Source of the DNA: CAIKZZ01 sp035524595
GTDB lineage: Bacteria; Pseudomonadota; Gammaproteobacteria; Steroidobacterales; Steroidobacteraceae
Length of the DNA: 13,455 nt
NCBI GenBank assembly: GCA_035524595.1
Contig: DATKOP010000003.1
Coordinates: 1-13,455 of the forward strand
Direction of reading: 5' to 3'
Shown: positions 5,973 through 13,455 of the stretch, in pieces
Numbering within the stretch: the stretch's first letter is position 1
Layout: each line of letters starts with the position of its first letter
Translations under genes and position numbers: made by a program
The notes under the pieces: model-generated
What the model was told of the DNA's origin: nothing
Database searches by the model: none
The model's input: only the letters and a program-made list of their open reading frames with translations

Positions 5973-7438
5973 CCGCCGAGATTCTCGTCAACGTGACGCC
6001 GCGGGAGAGCCGCGCCGCGTTCCTCGAGAACGGCGTGCTGCAGGAGGTGCACATCGAGCGCGCCAACCGCCGCGGCATCACCAGCAACATCTACAAGGGC
6101 CGGGTGTCGCGCGTGCTGCCGGGCATGCAGGCCGCGTTCATCGACGTCGGCCTCGACCGCACCGCGTTCCTGCACGTCTCGGACATCGCGCGCCGCGAGG
6201 ACGTCGGCGTCGAGTTCGAGGCGCCGCGCACCGACGACATCCGCGCCGCGGTCAGCGAGGGCGGCGAGCTGCTGGTGCAGGTGCTCAAGGACCCGCTCGG
6301 CACCAAGGGCGCCAGGCTCACGACCTTCATCACGCTGCCGTCGCGCTTCCTGGTCTACATGCCGCAGGGCCGCGGCGTCGGCGTCTCGGCGCGCATCGAG
6401 GACGAGGCCGAGCGCGCGCGCCTGCGCACGCTGGTCGAGTCGTTCATGCCGGCCGAGCGCCCCGGCGGCTACATCATCCGCACGGTCGCCGAGGGCGTCG
6501 CGCCGGAGGCGCTGAGCGCCGACATGCTGTTCCTGCAGCGCCTGTGGGAGCTCGTCGGCCGCGCCGGCGCGGTCGCGCCGGCCGGCCAGCTGGTGCACGA
6601 GGACCTGCCGTTGCACGTGCGCATGCTGCGCGACCTGCTCGGCCAGGACGTCGAGCGGGTGCAGGTCGACGCGCCGGCCGCCTACGCCCGGATGCTCGAG
6701 TTCGCGCGCACCTTCATGCCCGGCTCCGAGTCGCGGATCGAGCTGTACCGCGGCAACCGGCCGATCCTCGACCTGTACGGCGTCGAGGACGAGATCCAGA
6801 AGGCGCTCGACCGCAAGGTGCCGCTGAAGTCCGGCGGCTACCTGATCATCGACCAGACCGAGGCGATGACCACGATCGACGTCAACACCGGCGCCTTCGT
6901 CGGCCACCGCAACCTCGAGGACACGATCTTCCGCACCAACCTCGAGGCCGCGGTCGCGATCGCGCGCCAGCTCAGGCTCAGGAACCTCGGCGGCATCATC
7001 ATCATCGACTTCATCGACATGCAGGACGAGGACCACCGCCGCCAGGTGCTGCAGGCGCTCGAGAAGAGCCTCGCGACCGACCACGCGCGCACCCACATCA
7101 GCTCGGTGTCGCCGCTCGGCCTCGTCGAGATGACCCGCAAGCGCACCCGCGAGAGCCTCGAGCACCTGCTGTGCTGCCCGTGCCCGACCTGCGAGGGCCG
7201 CCGCTACGTCAAGACGCCCGAGACCGTGGCCTACGAGATCTTCCGCGAGATCGTCCGCCAGGCGCGCCAGTTCGAGGTCCAGGGGCTGATGGTGCTCGCG
7301 CACCAGGACGTCATCGAGCTGCTGCTCGACGAGGAGTCGGCCGCGCTCGGCGAGCTCGAGGTGCTGGTCGGCAAGCCGATCCGGCTGCAGACCGAGGCGC
7401 TGTACGCGCAGGACCAGTACGACGTGGTGCTCTTGTAG
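5969..7438 (+). CDS. rng: Ribonuclease G
   Basis: RNase G is an RNase E-family endonuclease that trims the 5' end of 16S rRNA and cleaves some mRNAs. From the TTG at 5969 the product has 489 residues, the same length as E. coli RNase G, and begins TAEILVNVTPRESR like it. An S1 RNA-binding domain occupies roughly residues 37-125 (NIYKGRVSRVLPGMQAAFID). Catalytic metal-binding aspartates are Asp304 (TTIDVNTG) and Asp347 (IIIDFIDM). The zinc-link motif CCPCPTC places the tetramer-linking cysteines at 405 and 408. No long C-terminal scaffold is present, which separates it from RNase E. The start overlaps the maf stop by three bases (TTGA) and has a strong GAGGAGG site. yhdP starts 10 bases downstream. 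Identification is secure. Confidence 0.97.
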   Translation: MTAEILVNVTPRESRAAFLENGVLQEVHIERANRRGITSNIYKGRVSRVLPGMQAAFIDVGLDRTAFLHVSDIARREDVGVEFEAPRTDDIRAAVSEGGELLVQVLKDPLGTKGARLTTFITLPSRFLVYMPQGRGVGVSARIEDEAERARLRTLVESFMPAERPGGYIIRTVAEGVAPEALSADMLFLQRLWELVGRAGAVAPAGQLVHEDLPLHVRMLRDLLGQDVERVQVDAPAAYARMLEFARTFMPGSESRIELYRGNRPILDLYGVEDEIQKALDRKVPLKSGGYLIIDQTEAMTTIDVNTGAFVGHRNLEDTIFRTNLEAAVAIARQLRLRNLGGIIIIDFIDMQDEDHRRQVLQALEKSLATDHARTHISSVSPLGLVEMTRKRTRESLEHLLCCPCPTCEGRRYVKTPETVAYEIFREIVRQARQFEVQGLMVLAHQDVIELLLDEESAALGELEVLVGKPIRLQTEALYAQDQYDVVLL

Positions 7439-7448
7439 GCGAGGCGCG

Positions 7449-10400
7449 ATGAGCCGGGCACGCACGATCTGGAAGTGGAGCGCCGCGGTGTTCGGCGGCC
7501 TCGTGGTGCTGCTCGCGGTCGGCGTCGGCGCGCTCAGGCTCTGGCTCGAGCACTCGCCGCAGCTCGGCCCCGAGCTGGTCGCGCGCGTGCAGCGCCTGAC
7601 CGGGCTCGAGTTCTCGTTCGCGCGCCTCGACGTGCGGCTCGGCCTGTACGGGCCCGAGCTCGTGTTCCGGGACGCGCGCGTCACGGTGCCCGGCCAGAAG
7701 GACGCGCTCGTGACCGCGAGCGCGGGACGCGTCGGCTTCGACCTGTGGCGCTCGCTGCGCACCGCGCGCCTCGCCTCCGGCCGCGTGGTGCTCGACGGCG
7801 CGCGCGTCTACGTCTACCTGACCGACGCCGGCGTCGAGCTGCGCGGCCAGGGCGCGCTGACGCCGGCCGAGGGCGGCGCGCACCTCGCGCTCGGCGACCT
7901 GCCGGTCGGCCACGTGCGCATCGAGGACGCGACCGTCTGGCTGCAGGACGTGCGCCGCGCCGGCCGCACCTGGCGCGTGGAGCGCGTCGCGCTCGACCTC
8001 GAGCGCGACCCGCGGGCCCTCAGGCTCGCCGGCCGGGTGCGCCTGCCCGACGCGCTCGGCCAGCGGCTCGACCTCGAGGCCTCGCTGGCGGGCGATCTCG
8101 GTGCGCCGGAGGCGCTCGACTGGCGGGCGCAGGTCGAGCTCAAGGGCGCGCTGCTCGGCGGCTGGCGCGCGCTGCTGCCGCAGTTCCCGTGGCTGCCGGC
8201 CGGCGGCCAGGGCGACCTCGGGCTGAGCGCCGCCGGCCGCGGCACGGCCGTCGCCGCGCTCGAGGCGCGGCTCGACCTGCACGAGGTCGTGACGGCGGCG
8301 CCCGCGGGCGCGGCGCCCGCGCGGCTGGTGGCGCTCGCCGGCGACGTGCGCGTGCGCCACGAGGGCGGCCGCTGGACGGTGGCCGGCAGCAACCTGACGG
8401 TCGACCCGGGGCGCGACGCGTGGCGGCACGGCGAGTTCGAGCTCGCGGTCGACGCCGCGGACGGCGCGCTCGGCGGCGTCGCGCTGCGCTCGCCGGCGAT
8501 CCGGCTCGAGGGGCTCGCGGTGCTGGTAGCGCTGCTGCCGGAGGGCACGCTGCGCGAGGCCGGCAGCGCGCTCAGCCCGCGCGGCGCGCTGACGCTCGTC
8601 GACCTCAAGGCGGTGCGCGGCGCCGCGGCCGGCGAATGGCGCATCGACGGCGGGCTGCGCTTCACCGGCCTCGGCTTCGGCCCCTGGCGCTCGGTGCCGG
8701 GCCTCGGCGCCCTCGACGGCGACCTGGTCGCCGCCGGCGCGAGCGGGCGGGTGCAGCTGCGCTCGGAGCGCTTCACGCTCGCGCTGCCGACGGTGCTGCG
8801 CGAGCCGGTCGGCGCCGACAGCGTCGCCGCCAGCCTCGACTGGTGGTGGCGGCCGGACGGCTGGCGCTTCGCCGCCGACGGCGTGCGCACCCGCTCGCGC
8901 GACGCCGAGACGAGCGGCATCGCGCGGCTGTGGCTGCCGGCCGACCCCGAGGAGTCGCCGCGTCTCGTGCTCGACTTCCAGGTGCGCAACGTCGACGCCC
9001 GCGCGGCCTCCAGGTACCTGCCGGGGCGCCTGATCCCGGCGCCGACCATGGGCTGGCTCGACCACGCGTTCCTCGCCGGCCGCGTGCCGACGGCGCGCAT
9101 CGAGTTCGCCGGCGAGACGCAGCGCTTCCCGTTCCGCGCCGGCGGCGGGCTGTTCCGCGTGCGGCTCAAGTACGAGGGCATCCGGCTCCACTACCAGGAC
9201 GAGTTCGCCGACATCGAGAACGCCGCCGGCGAGGCGGAGTTCCGCAACGAGGGCTTCCACATCCGCGGCGGCGCCGCGACCATCGCCGGTCTCAACGTCA
9301 GCGAGCCGGTGGTCGGCATGCCCGACTACCGCGACGCCGAGCTCGTCGCGCACGCGCGCGCCGACGGCGACGTCAGGGACGCGCTGCGGTTCCTGCAGGG
9401 CTCGCCGGTCGGGCCGAAGCTCGGCGGGTTCTTCATGAAGCTCGCGGCGCACGGGCCGTTCAGCGCGCAGGTCGCGCTCGATTTCCCGTTCCGCCAGTTC
9501 GCGCTGCGCAAGATCAACGTCGACGGCCGCATCGAGCACACCGCCGCGCGCGTCCCCGGCTTCGACGCCGAGTTCGAGGAGCTCGCCGGCGGCTTCGCGC
9601 TGCACGATCGCGAGCTCGACGTGCCGCAGCTCACCGGCAGCGTGCTCGACGGCCCGCTCAGGCTGCGTGCCCGCACCGTCGCCGGGCCCTCGGGGCTCGC
9701 AGGCGATCGGGTGCTGACCATCGACGGCAGCGGGCGGGCGGCGGCGGCGCGGCTGCAGCCGCTGCTCGGCATCACCCGCGGGCGCTGGCTCGCCGGCGGC
9801 GCCGACTGGCGCCTGCAGGCGCGCCTGCCGCGGCTCGAGTGGCGGCCGGATCCCGAGCCGCTGCCGCCGGACGCGCCGGCGGACGCCGTGCCGCAGATCC
9901 ATGACGTCGAGATCCGCTCGCTGCCGGTCAGCGTGCGCCTCGACTCGAGCCTCGCCGGGCTCGCGATCAACCTGCCGGAGCCGCTCGCCAAGGACGCCGA
10001 CGAGGCGCGCGCGCTGCGCGTCGAGCTGACCGCCGACCCCGGCCTCGCCGCCGACGCGCCGCGCCCGCCGCCGGCGTTCAGGCGCCGCGACCTGCCACGC
10101 GCGCCGGCGGTGCAGGCGCGCCTCGGCCTCGGCGACGACAGCGGCGCGCTCGAGTGGCGGCGCGAGGACGAGTGGCACCTCGCGCGCGGCACGCTGCACA
10201 TGGGCAGCGGCAGCGCGCAGCTCAGGGACTCGCCCGGCGTCTGGATCGAGGGCCGCATGGCGGCGTACGACCTGTCAGCGTGGCTGCGCGTCAAGCTCTC
10301 CGACGACACGACGCACGCGCTCTCGGACGTGCTCAAGGGCGGCACGGTCGCGGTCGACCGCTTCGCGATCTTCGGCTTCGAGTTCCCGCAGGTGACGCTG

Positions 10401-11432
10401 ACGCTCGAGGGCAAGGGCGACGCCTGGCACGCCGCCGTCGACGGCCCGTCGGCGCGCGGGCTGATCGTCGTGCCGTGGCAGATCCCGGGCAGCGAGCCGC
10501 TGACGCTCGACATGGAACGCCTGACGCTCGGCGAGCGGGCCCGCTCCGGCGGCGACGAGGAGCAGAGCGACCCGACCCAGCTGCCGGCGATGAACATCCG
10601 CGTCCGGGACCTCGAGATCCAGAAGCGCCGCTTCGGCTCGCTCGAGGCGCACCTGTCGCGCACCGCCGAGGGCCTGCAGCTCGACCGCGCGACCCTCAAG
10701 GGCAACTCCTTCGAGGCCTCCGGCCGCGGCAGCTGGGTGCTGGCCGGCAACGGCCAGGCGACCAGCCTGTCGCTGACGCTCGACAGCACGGACCTGCTCG
10801 ACACGCTCAACGCCTGGGGCTTCGCGCCGTCGCTGACCGGCCGCGCCGGCCACGCGACCGCCGACCTGCACTGGCGCGGCGGCATCGACGACGACGTCGT
10901 CGGCCGGCTCGCCGGGCGCGTCAAGATCTCGGTCGAGCAGGGCCAGGTGATCAGCGTCGACCCGGGCGCGGGCCGGGTGCTGGGGCTCCTGTCGGTGGCG
11001 ACCCTGCCGCGGCGCCTGACGCTCGATTTCCACGACCTGACCGACAAGGGCTTCGCCTTCGACTCGATCCACGGCGACTTCGAGCTCAGGGAGGGCAACG
11101 CCTACACCAGCAACCTCGTGCTCAAGGGCCCGGCGGCCGAGATCGGCGTCGTCGGCCGGACCGGGCTCAAGGCCCGCGACTACGACCAGACCGCCAAGGT
11201 CACCGGGCACTTCAGCGGCCCGCTGGCCGCGGCCGGTGCGCTGGCCGGCGGCCCGGTCGCGGCCGCGGCGGTGCTGCTCTTCTCGACGGTCTTCAAAGAA
11301 CCCCTGTCGGGCCTCACGCGCGGCTACTATCGCATCACCGGCGGCTGGGACGAGCCCAGGGTGGAGCGCATCGGCGCGACCCAGGCCAAGGAGGCCGCCG
11401 AGAACGCCGCGGCCGAGGGCGGCCCGCGGTGA
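7449..11432 (+). CDS. yhdP: AsmA-like envelope protein YhdP
   Basis: YhdP is an inner-membrane-anchored, periplasm-spanning protein of the AsmA/TamB group. In E. coli it works with TamB and YdbH in moving phospholipids to the outer membrane. The product is 1327 residues (E. coli about 1266). It has one N-terminal membrane helix (about residues 9-31), then a long beta-rich region with no further clear helix until the hydrophobic Ala-rich segment near 1258-1280. Family landmarks include PGRLIPAPTMGWLDHAF (Trp536), the FPFRAGGGLFRVRLKYEG block, FRNEGFHIRG, and a C-terminal AsmA-like region with GVVGRTGLKARDYDQ and YYRITGGWDEPRVERI. The ATG has GAGG 4 bases upstream and lies 10 bases after rng, so the two are probably co-transcribed. 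The gene order rng-yhdP-tldD is shared with E. coli. Confidence 0.94.
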   Translation: MSRARTIWKWSAAVFGGLVVLLAVGVGALRLWLEHSPQLGPELVARVQRLTGLEFSFARLDVRLGLYGPELVFRDARVTVPGQKDALVTASAGRVGFDLWRSLRTARLASGRVVLDGARVYVYLTDAGVELRGQGALTPAEGGAHLALGDLPVGHVRIEDATVWLQDVRRAGRTWRVERVALDLERDPRALRLAGRVRLPDALGQRLDLEASLAGDLGAPEALDWRAQVELKGALLGGWRALLPQFPWLPAGGQGDLGLSAAGRGTAVAALEARLDLHEVVTAAPAGAAPARLVALAGDVRVRHEGGRWTVAGSNLTVDPGRDAWRHGEFELAVDAADGALGGVALRSPAIRLEGLAVLVALLPEGTLREAGSALSPRGALTLVDLKAVRGAAAGEWRIDGGLRFTGLGFGPWRSVPGLGALDGDLVAAGASGRVQLRSERFTLALPTVLREPVGADSVAASLDWWWRPDGWRFAADGVRTRSRDAETSGIARLWLPADPEESPRLVLDFQVRNVDARAASRYLPGRLIPAPTMGWLDHAFLAGRVPTARIEFAGETQRFPFRAGGGLFRVRLKYEGIRLHYQDEFADIENAAGEAEFRNEGFHIRGGAATIAGLNVSEPVVGMPDYRDAELVAHARADGDVRDALRFLQGSPVGPKLGGFFMKLAAHGPFSAQVALDFPFRQFALRKINVDGRIEHTAARVPGFDAEFEELAGGFALHDRELDVPQLTGSVLDGPLRLRARTVAGPSGLAGDRVLTIDGSGRAAAARLQPLLGITRGRWLAGGADWRLQARLPRLEWRPDPEPLPPDAPADAVPQIHDVEIRSLPVSVRLDSSLAGLAINLPEPLAKDADEARALRVELTADPGLAADAPRPPPAFRRRDLPRAPAVQARLGLGDDSGALEWRREDEWHLARGTLHMGSGSAQLRDSPGVWIEGRMAAYDLSAWLRVKLSDDTTHALSDVLKGGTVAVDRFAIFGFEFPQVTLTLEGKGDAWHAAVDGPSARGLIVVPWQIPGSEPLTLDMERLTLGERARSGGDEEQSDPTQLPAMNIRVRDLEIQKRRFGSLEAHLSRTAEGLQLDRATLKGNSFEASGRGSWVLAGNGQATSLSLTLDSTDLLDTLNAWGFAPSLTGRAGHATADLHWRGGIDDDVVGRLAGRVKISVEQGQVISVDPGAGRVLGLLSVATLPRRLTLDFHDLTDKGFAFDSIHGDFELREGNAYTSNLVLKGPAAEIGVVGRTGLKARDYDQTAKVTGHFSGPLAAAGALAGGPVAAAAVLLFSTVFKEPLSGLTRGYYRITGGWDEPRVERIGATQAKEAAENAAAEGGPR

Positions 11433-11442
11433 GGAGCCGAGC

Positions 11443-12264
11443 GTGACGATCTTCGCGGCAGTGCAGATGACCTCGGGACCCGACGTCGCGGCGAACCTGG
11501 CCGCGGCCGGCAGCCTGATCGAGGCGGCGGCCGGCGCCGGCGCCGGCGTCGTGCTGCTGCCCGAGAACTTCAACTTCATCGGCCGGCGCGACGCCGACAA
11601 GCGCGCGATCGCCGAGGCCTACGGCCAGGGCCCGAGCCAGGAGTTCCTGGCGGCGGCGGCGCGGCGCCACCGCGTCTGGATCGTCGGCGGCACGCAGCCC
11701 TTGAGGAGCGAGGCCGCGGACGGGCGCGTCACGAACAGCCTGCTGGTCTACGACGCGGACGGGCGCTGCGTCGCGCGCTACGACAAGATCCACCTGTTCG
11801 ACGTCGACGTCCCGGGCAAGCCCGGCGAGACCTACCGCGAGAGCGCCAACGTCGCGCCGGGGCGCGACGTCGTCGTGGTCGACACGCCGGCCGGCCGGGT
11901 GGGGCTGTCGGTGTGCTACGACATGCGATTCCCGGAGCTCTACCGGCGGCTGTCGGCCGCCGGCGCCGAGATCCTGGTGATGCCGGCCGCGTTCACGGTG
12001 CCGACCGGGCGCGCCCACTGGGAGACGCTGTTGCGCGCGCGCGCCGTCGAGAACCTGTGCTACGTCGCCGCCGCGGCGCAGTCCGGCATCCACCCCAACG
12101 GCCGCGAGACCTACGGCGACAGCCTGATCGTCGACTACTGGGGCCGCGTGCTGACGCGCCTGCCGCGCGGCTCGGGCTTCGTCAGCGCCGCGATCGACCG
12201 CGCGGCGCTCGTGCGGGTGCGCGCCGAGTTCCCGGCGCTGCAGAACCGCGTCCTCACCAGCTGA
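11443..12264 (+). CDS. Nitrilase-family carbon-nitrogen hydrolase (Nit1-like amidase)
   Basis: This 273-residue cytoplasmic enzyme belongs to the nitrilase superfamily. Its Nit1/NitA-like branch hydrolyses deaminated glutathione, a side product of transaminases, and so acts in metabolite repair. The Glu-Lys-Cys triad is visible: Glu41 in LLPENF, Lys115 in YDKIHLFDVDVPG, and Cys158 in SVCYDMRFPELYR. GETYRES and the RARAVENLCYVAAAAQSG block also match this branch. The start is GTG at 11443, with GAGGAG (11431-11436) overlapping the yhdP stop six bases upstream. In-frame sequence further upstream lies inside yhdP and is not family-like. A gene of this type sits between yhdP and tldD in Pseudomonas too. 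The substrate is inferred from family membership; other small amides are possible. Confidence 0.92.
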   Translation: MTIFAAVQMTSGPDVAANLAAAGSLIEAAAGAGAGVVLLPENFNFIGRRDADKRAIAEAYGQGPSQEFLAAAARRHRVWIVGGTQPLRSEAADGRVTNSLLVYDADGRCVARYDKIHLFDVDVPGKPGETYRESANVAPGRDVVVVDTPAGRVGLSVCYDMRFPELYRRLSAAGAEILVMPAAFTVPTGRAHWETLLRARAVENLCYVAAAAQSGIHPNGRETYGDSLIVDYWGRVLTRLPRGSGFVSAAIDRAALVRVRAEFPALQNRVLTS

Positions 12265-12274
12265 CGGGACAACC

Positions 12275-13455
12275 ATGGCCGCCGTGCTCAAGACCGACGA
12301 CCCGCTCGCCATCGCCCGCCACAGCATCCTCGAGCCTTCCGGGCTCGACCTCGCCGCGCTCGAGCGCGTGCTGGCCTCGATGCACAGCCACGCGCTCGAT
12401 GAGGCCGAGCTCTACTTCCAGCTCGCGCACGACGAGTCCTGGTCGCTCGAGGACGGCATCGTCAAGGAGGGCAGCCACAGCATCGACCAGGGGGTCGGCG
12501 TGCGCGCGATCGCCGGCGAGCGCACCGGCTTTGCGTACTCCGACGAGGTCTCGCGGCCGGCGCTCGAGGAGGCGGCGCGTGCCGCGCGCGCGATCGCGCG
12601 CGCCGGCGGCACCGCCCCGGGCGGCGCCGGCATCCGCGCCGGGCACGCCGTCACCGGCCACCGGCTGTACCTGCCGGCCGACCCGATCGTCACGGTGGCG
12701 GACGCCGACAAGGTGGCCTTCCTCGGCACGCTGGACCGCGCGGCGCGGCGCCTCGACCCGCGCGTCAGGCAGGTGATGGCGAGCCTGTCGGGCATCCACG
12801 AGGTGATCCTGGTCGCCAACTCCAACGGCACGCTGGCCGCGGACGTGCGGCCGCTGGTGCGCGTCAACGTCAGCGTCATCCTCGAGGACGGCGGCCGCCG
12901 CGAGCAGGGCTACGTCGGCATGGGCGGCCGCTACACGCTCGCCGAGCTGCTCGCCGATCCCGAGGTGCAGGACCTGCCGCGCCGCGCGGTGCACGCCGCG
13001 AGCGTCAACCTCGAGGCGGTGCCGACCCCGGCCGGGACGATGACGGTGGTGCTGGCCGGCGGCTGGCCGGGCGTGATGCTGCACGAGGCGGTCGGCCATC
13101 CGCTCGAGGGCGACTTCAACCGCAAGGGCACCTCGGCCTTCTCCGGGCGCCTCGGCGAGACGGTGGCGAGCCCGTTGTGCACCGTGGTCGACGACGGCAC
13201 GCTGGCGCGGCGGCGCGGCTCGCTCAACGTCGACGACGAGGGCACGCCGACGCGCTGCACGACGCTGATCGAGAAGGGCGTGCTCCGGGGCTACATGCAG
13301 GACCGGCTCAACGCGCGCCTGATGGGCATGCCGGCGACCGGCAACGGCCGCCGCGAGTCCTTCGCGCACGCGACGCTGCCGCGCATGACCAACACCTACA
13401 TGCTGGCCGGCCCGCACGACCCGGACGAGATCATCCGCTCGGTCAGGAAGGGCCT
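12275..13455 (+). CDS. tldD: TldD metalloprotease subunit, cut by window end
   Basis: TldD forms a heterodimeric zinc protease with TldE (PmbA). The complex degrades unfolded peptides such as the CcdA antitoxin and matures some ribosomal peptides, including microcin B17. About 393 codons are present of the roughly 480 usual. The N-terminal part resembles other TldD proteins (SILEPSGLDLAALERVL, EDGIVKEGSHSIDQGVGVRA). The zinc motif HEAVGH is at residues 270-275 within GVMLHEAVGHPLEGD. RRESFAHATLPRMTNTYML follows close to the cut. The third zinc ligand, a C-terminal Cys in E. coli TldD, lies beyond the edge. The ATG at 12275 begins ten bases after the nit stop, with GACGGGAC as a modest ribosome binding site. 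The partner gene is not in view. Confidence 0.95.
   Translation, partial: MAAVLKTDDPLAIARHSILEPSGLDLAALERVLASMHSHALDEAELYFQLAHDESWSLEDGIVKEGSHSIDQGVGVRAIAGERTGFAYSDEVSRPALEEAARAARAIARAGGTAPGGAGIRAGHAVTGHRLYLPADPIVTVADADKVAFLGTLDRAARRLDPRVRQVMASLSGIHEVILVANSNGTLAADVRPLVRVNVSVILEDGGRREQGYVGMGGRYTLAELLADPEVQDLPRRAVHAASVNLEAVPTPAGTMTVVLAGGWPGVMLHEAVGHPLEGDFNRKGTSAFSGRLGETVASPLCTVVDDGTLARRRGSLNVDDEGTPTRCTTLIEKGVLRGYMQDRLNARLMGMPATGNGRRESFAHATLPRMTNTYMLAGPHDPDEIIRSVRKG

Noticed and set aside
7311..10199. A second 962-codon minus-strand open frame opposite rng and yhdP.
   Set aside because: It has the same shadow composition. The equal length to the first one is a coincidence, and the translations share no real domain.
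12584..12603. A perfect 20-bp palindrome of alternating G and C around GATC, inside tldD.
   Set aside because: It lies in coding sequence for a symmetric Arg-Ala-Ile-Ala-Arg stretch and follows from the codons used. It could form a hairpin, but nothing links it to a function.
1..13455. Searched for tRNA, rRNA, CRISPR repeats, insertion-sequence ends, phage, toxin-antitoxin and defence genes.
   Set aside because: None seen by eye on either strand. Coding density and conserved gene order mark this as core chromosome.

Overview
The window is a densely coded, very GC-rich stretch with strong third-position G/C. It reads as a chromosomal housekeeping region of a gammaproteobacterium. The gene order holA-nadD-rsfS ... 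rlmH-maf-rng-yhdP-nit-tldD joins two blocks known from this class: the nadD-rsfS-rlmH ribosome/NAD block and the maf-rng-yhdP-(nit)-tldD block found in Escherichia coli and Pseudomonas. The genus cannot be named from the sequence alone.

Layout: bases 1-73 hold the end of a gene that is probably holA. nadD and rsfS follow on the plus strand with an ATGA overlap. Bases 1324-4540 hold three purine-salvage-type genes in alternating orientation: an exported nucleoside hydrolase (minus), an NCS2/AzgA-type purine permease (plus) and a hypoxanthine-type phosphoribosyltransferase (minus). They separate rsfS from rlmH, which are usually neighbours. From 4772 to the right edge everything is on the plus strand and tightly packed: rlmH, maf, rng (TTG start inside the maf stop), yhdP, nit and the first ~393 codons of tldD, which runs off the window.

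How the genes work together: nadD makes the NAD precursor. RsfS and RlmH act on the large ribosomal subunit, and RNase G matures 16S rRNA. Maf hydrolyses nucleotides, YhdP spans the envelope for phospholipid traffic, Nit is a metabolite-repair amidase, and TldD is half of a metalloprotease. The three middle genes read as an outside-to-inside route for purine nucleosides: cleavage in the periplasm, uptake of the free base, and conversion to the nucleotide in the cytoplasm.

I saw no rRNA, tRNA, CRISPR array, insertion sequence, phage gene or toxin/defence gene. The most interesting points are the salvage trio with its secreted hydrolase, that hydrolase's altered metal-binding loop, a strong codon-pair rule (CTC followed by AGG instead of CGN), and the basic tail on RsfS. 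I found no convincing wholly new system.
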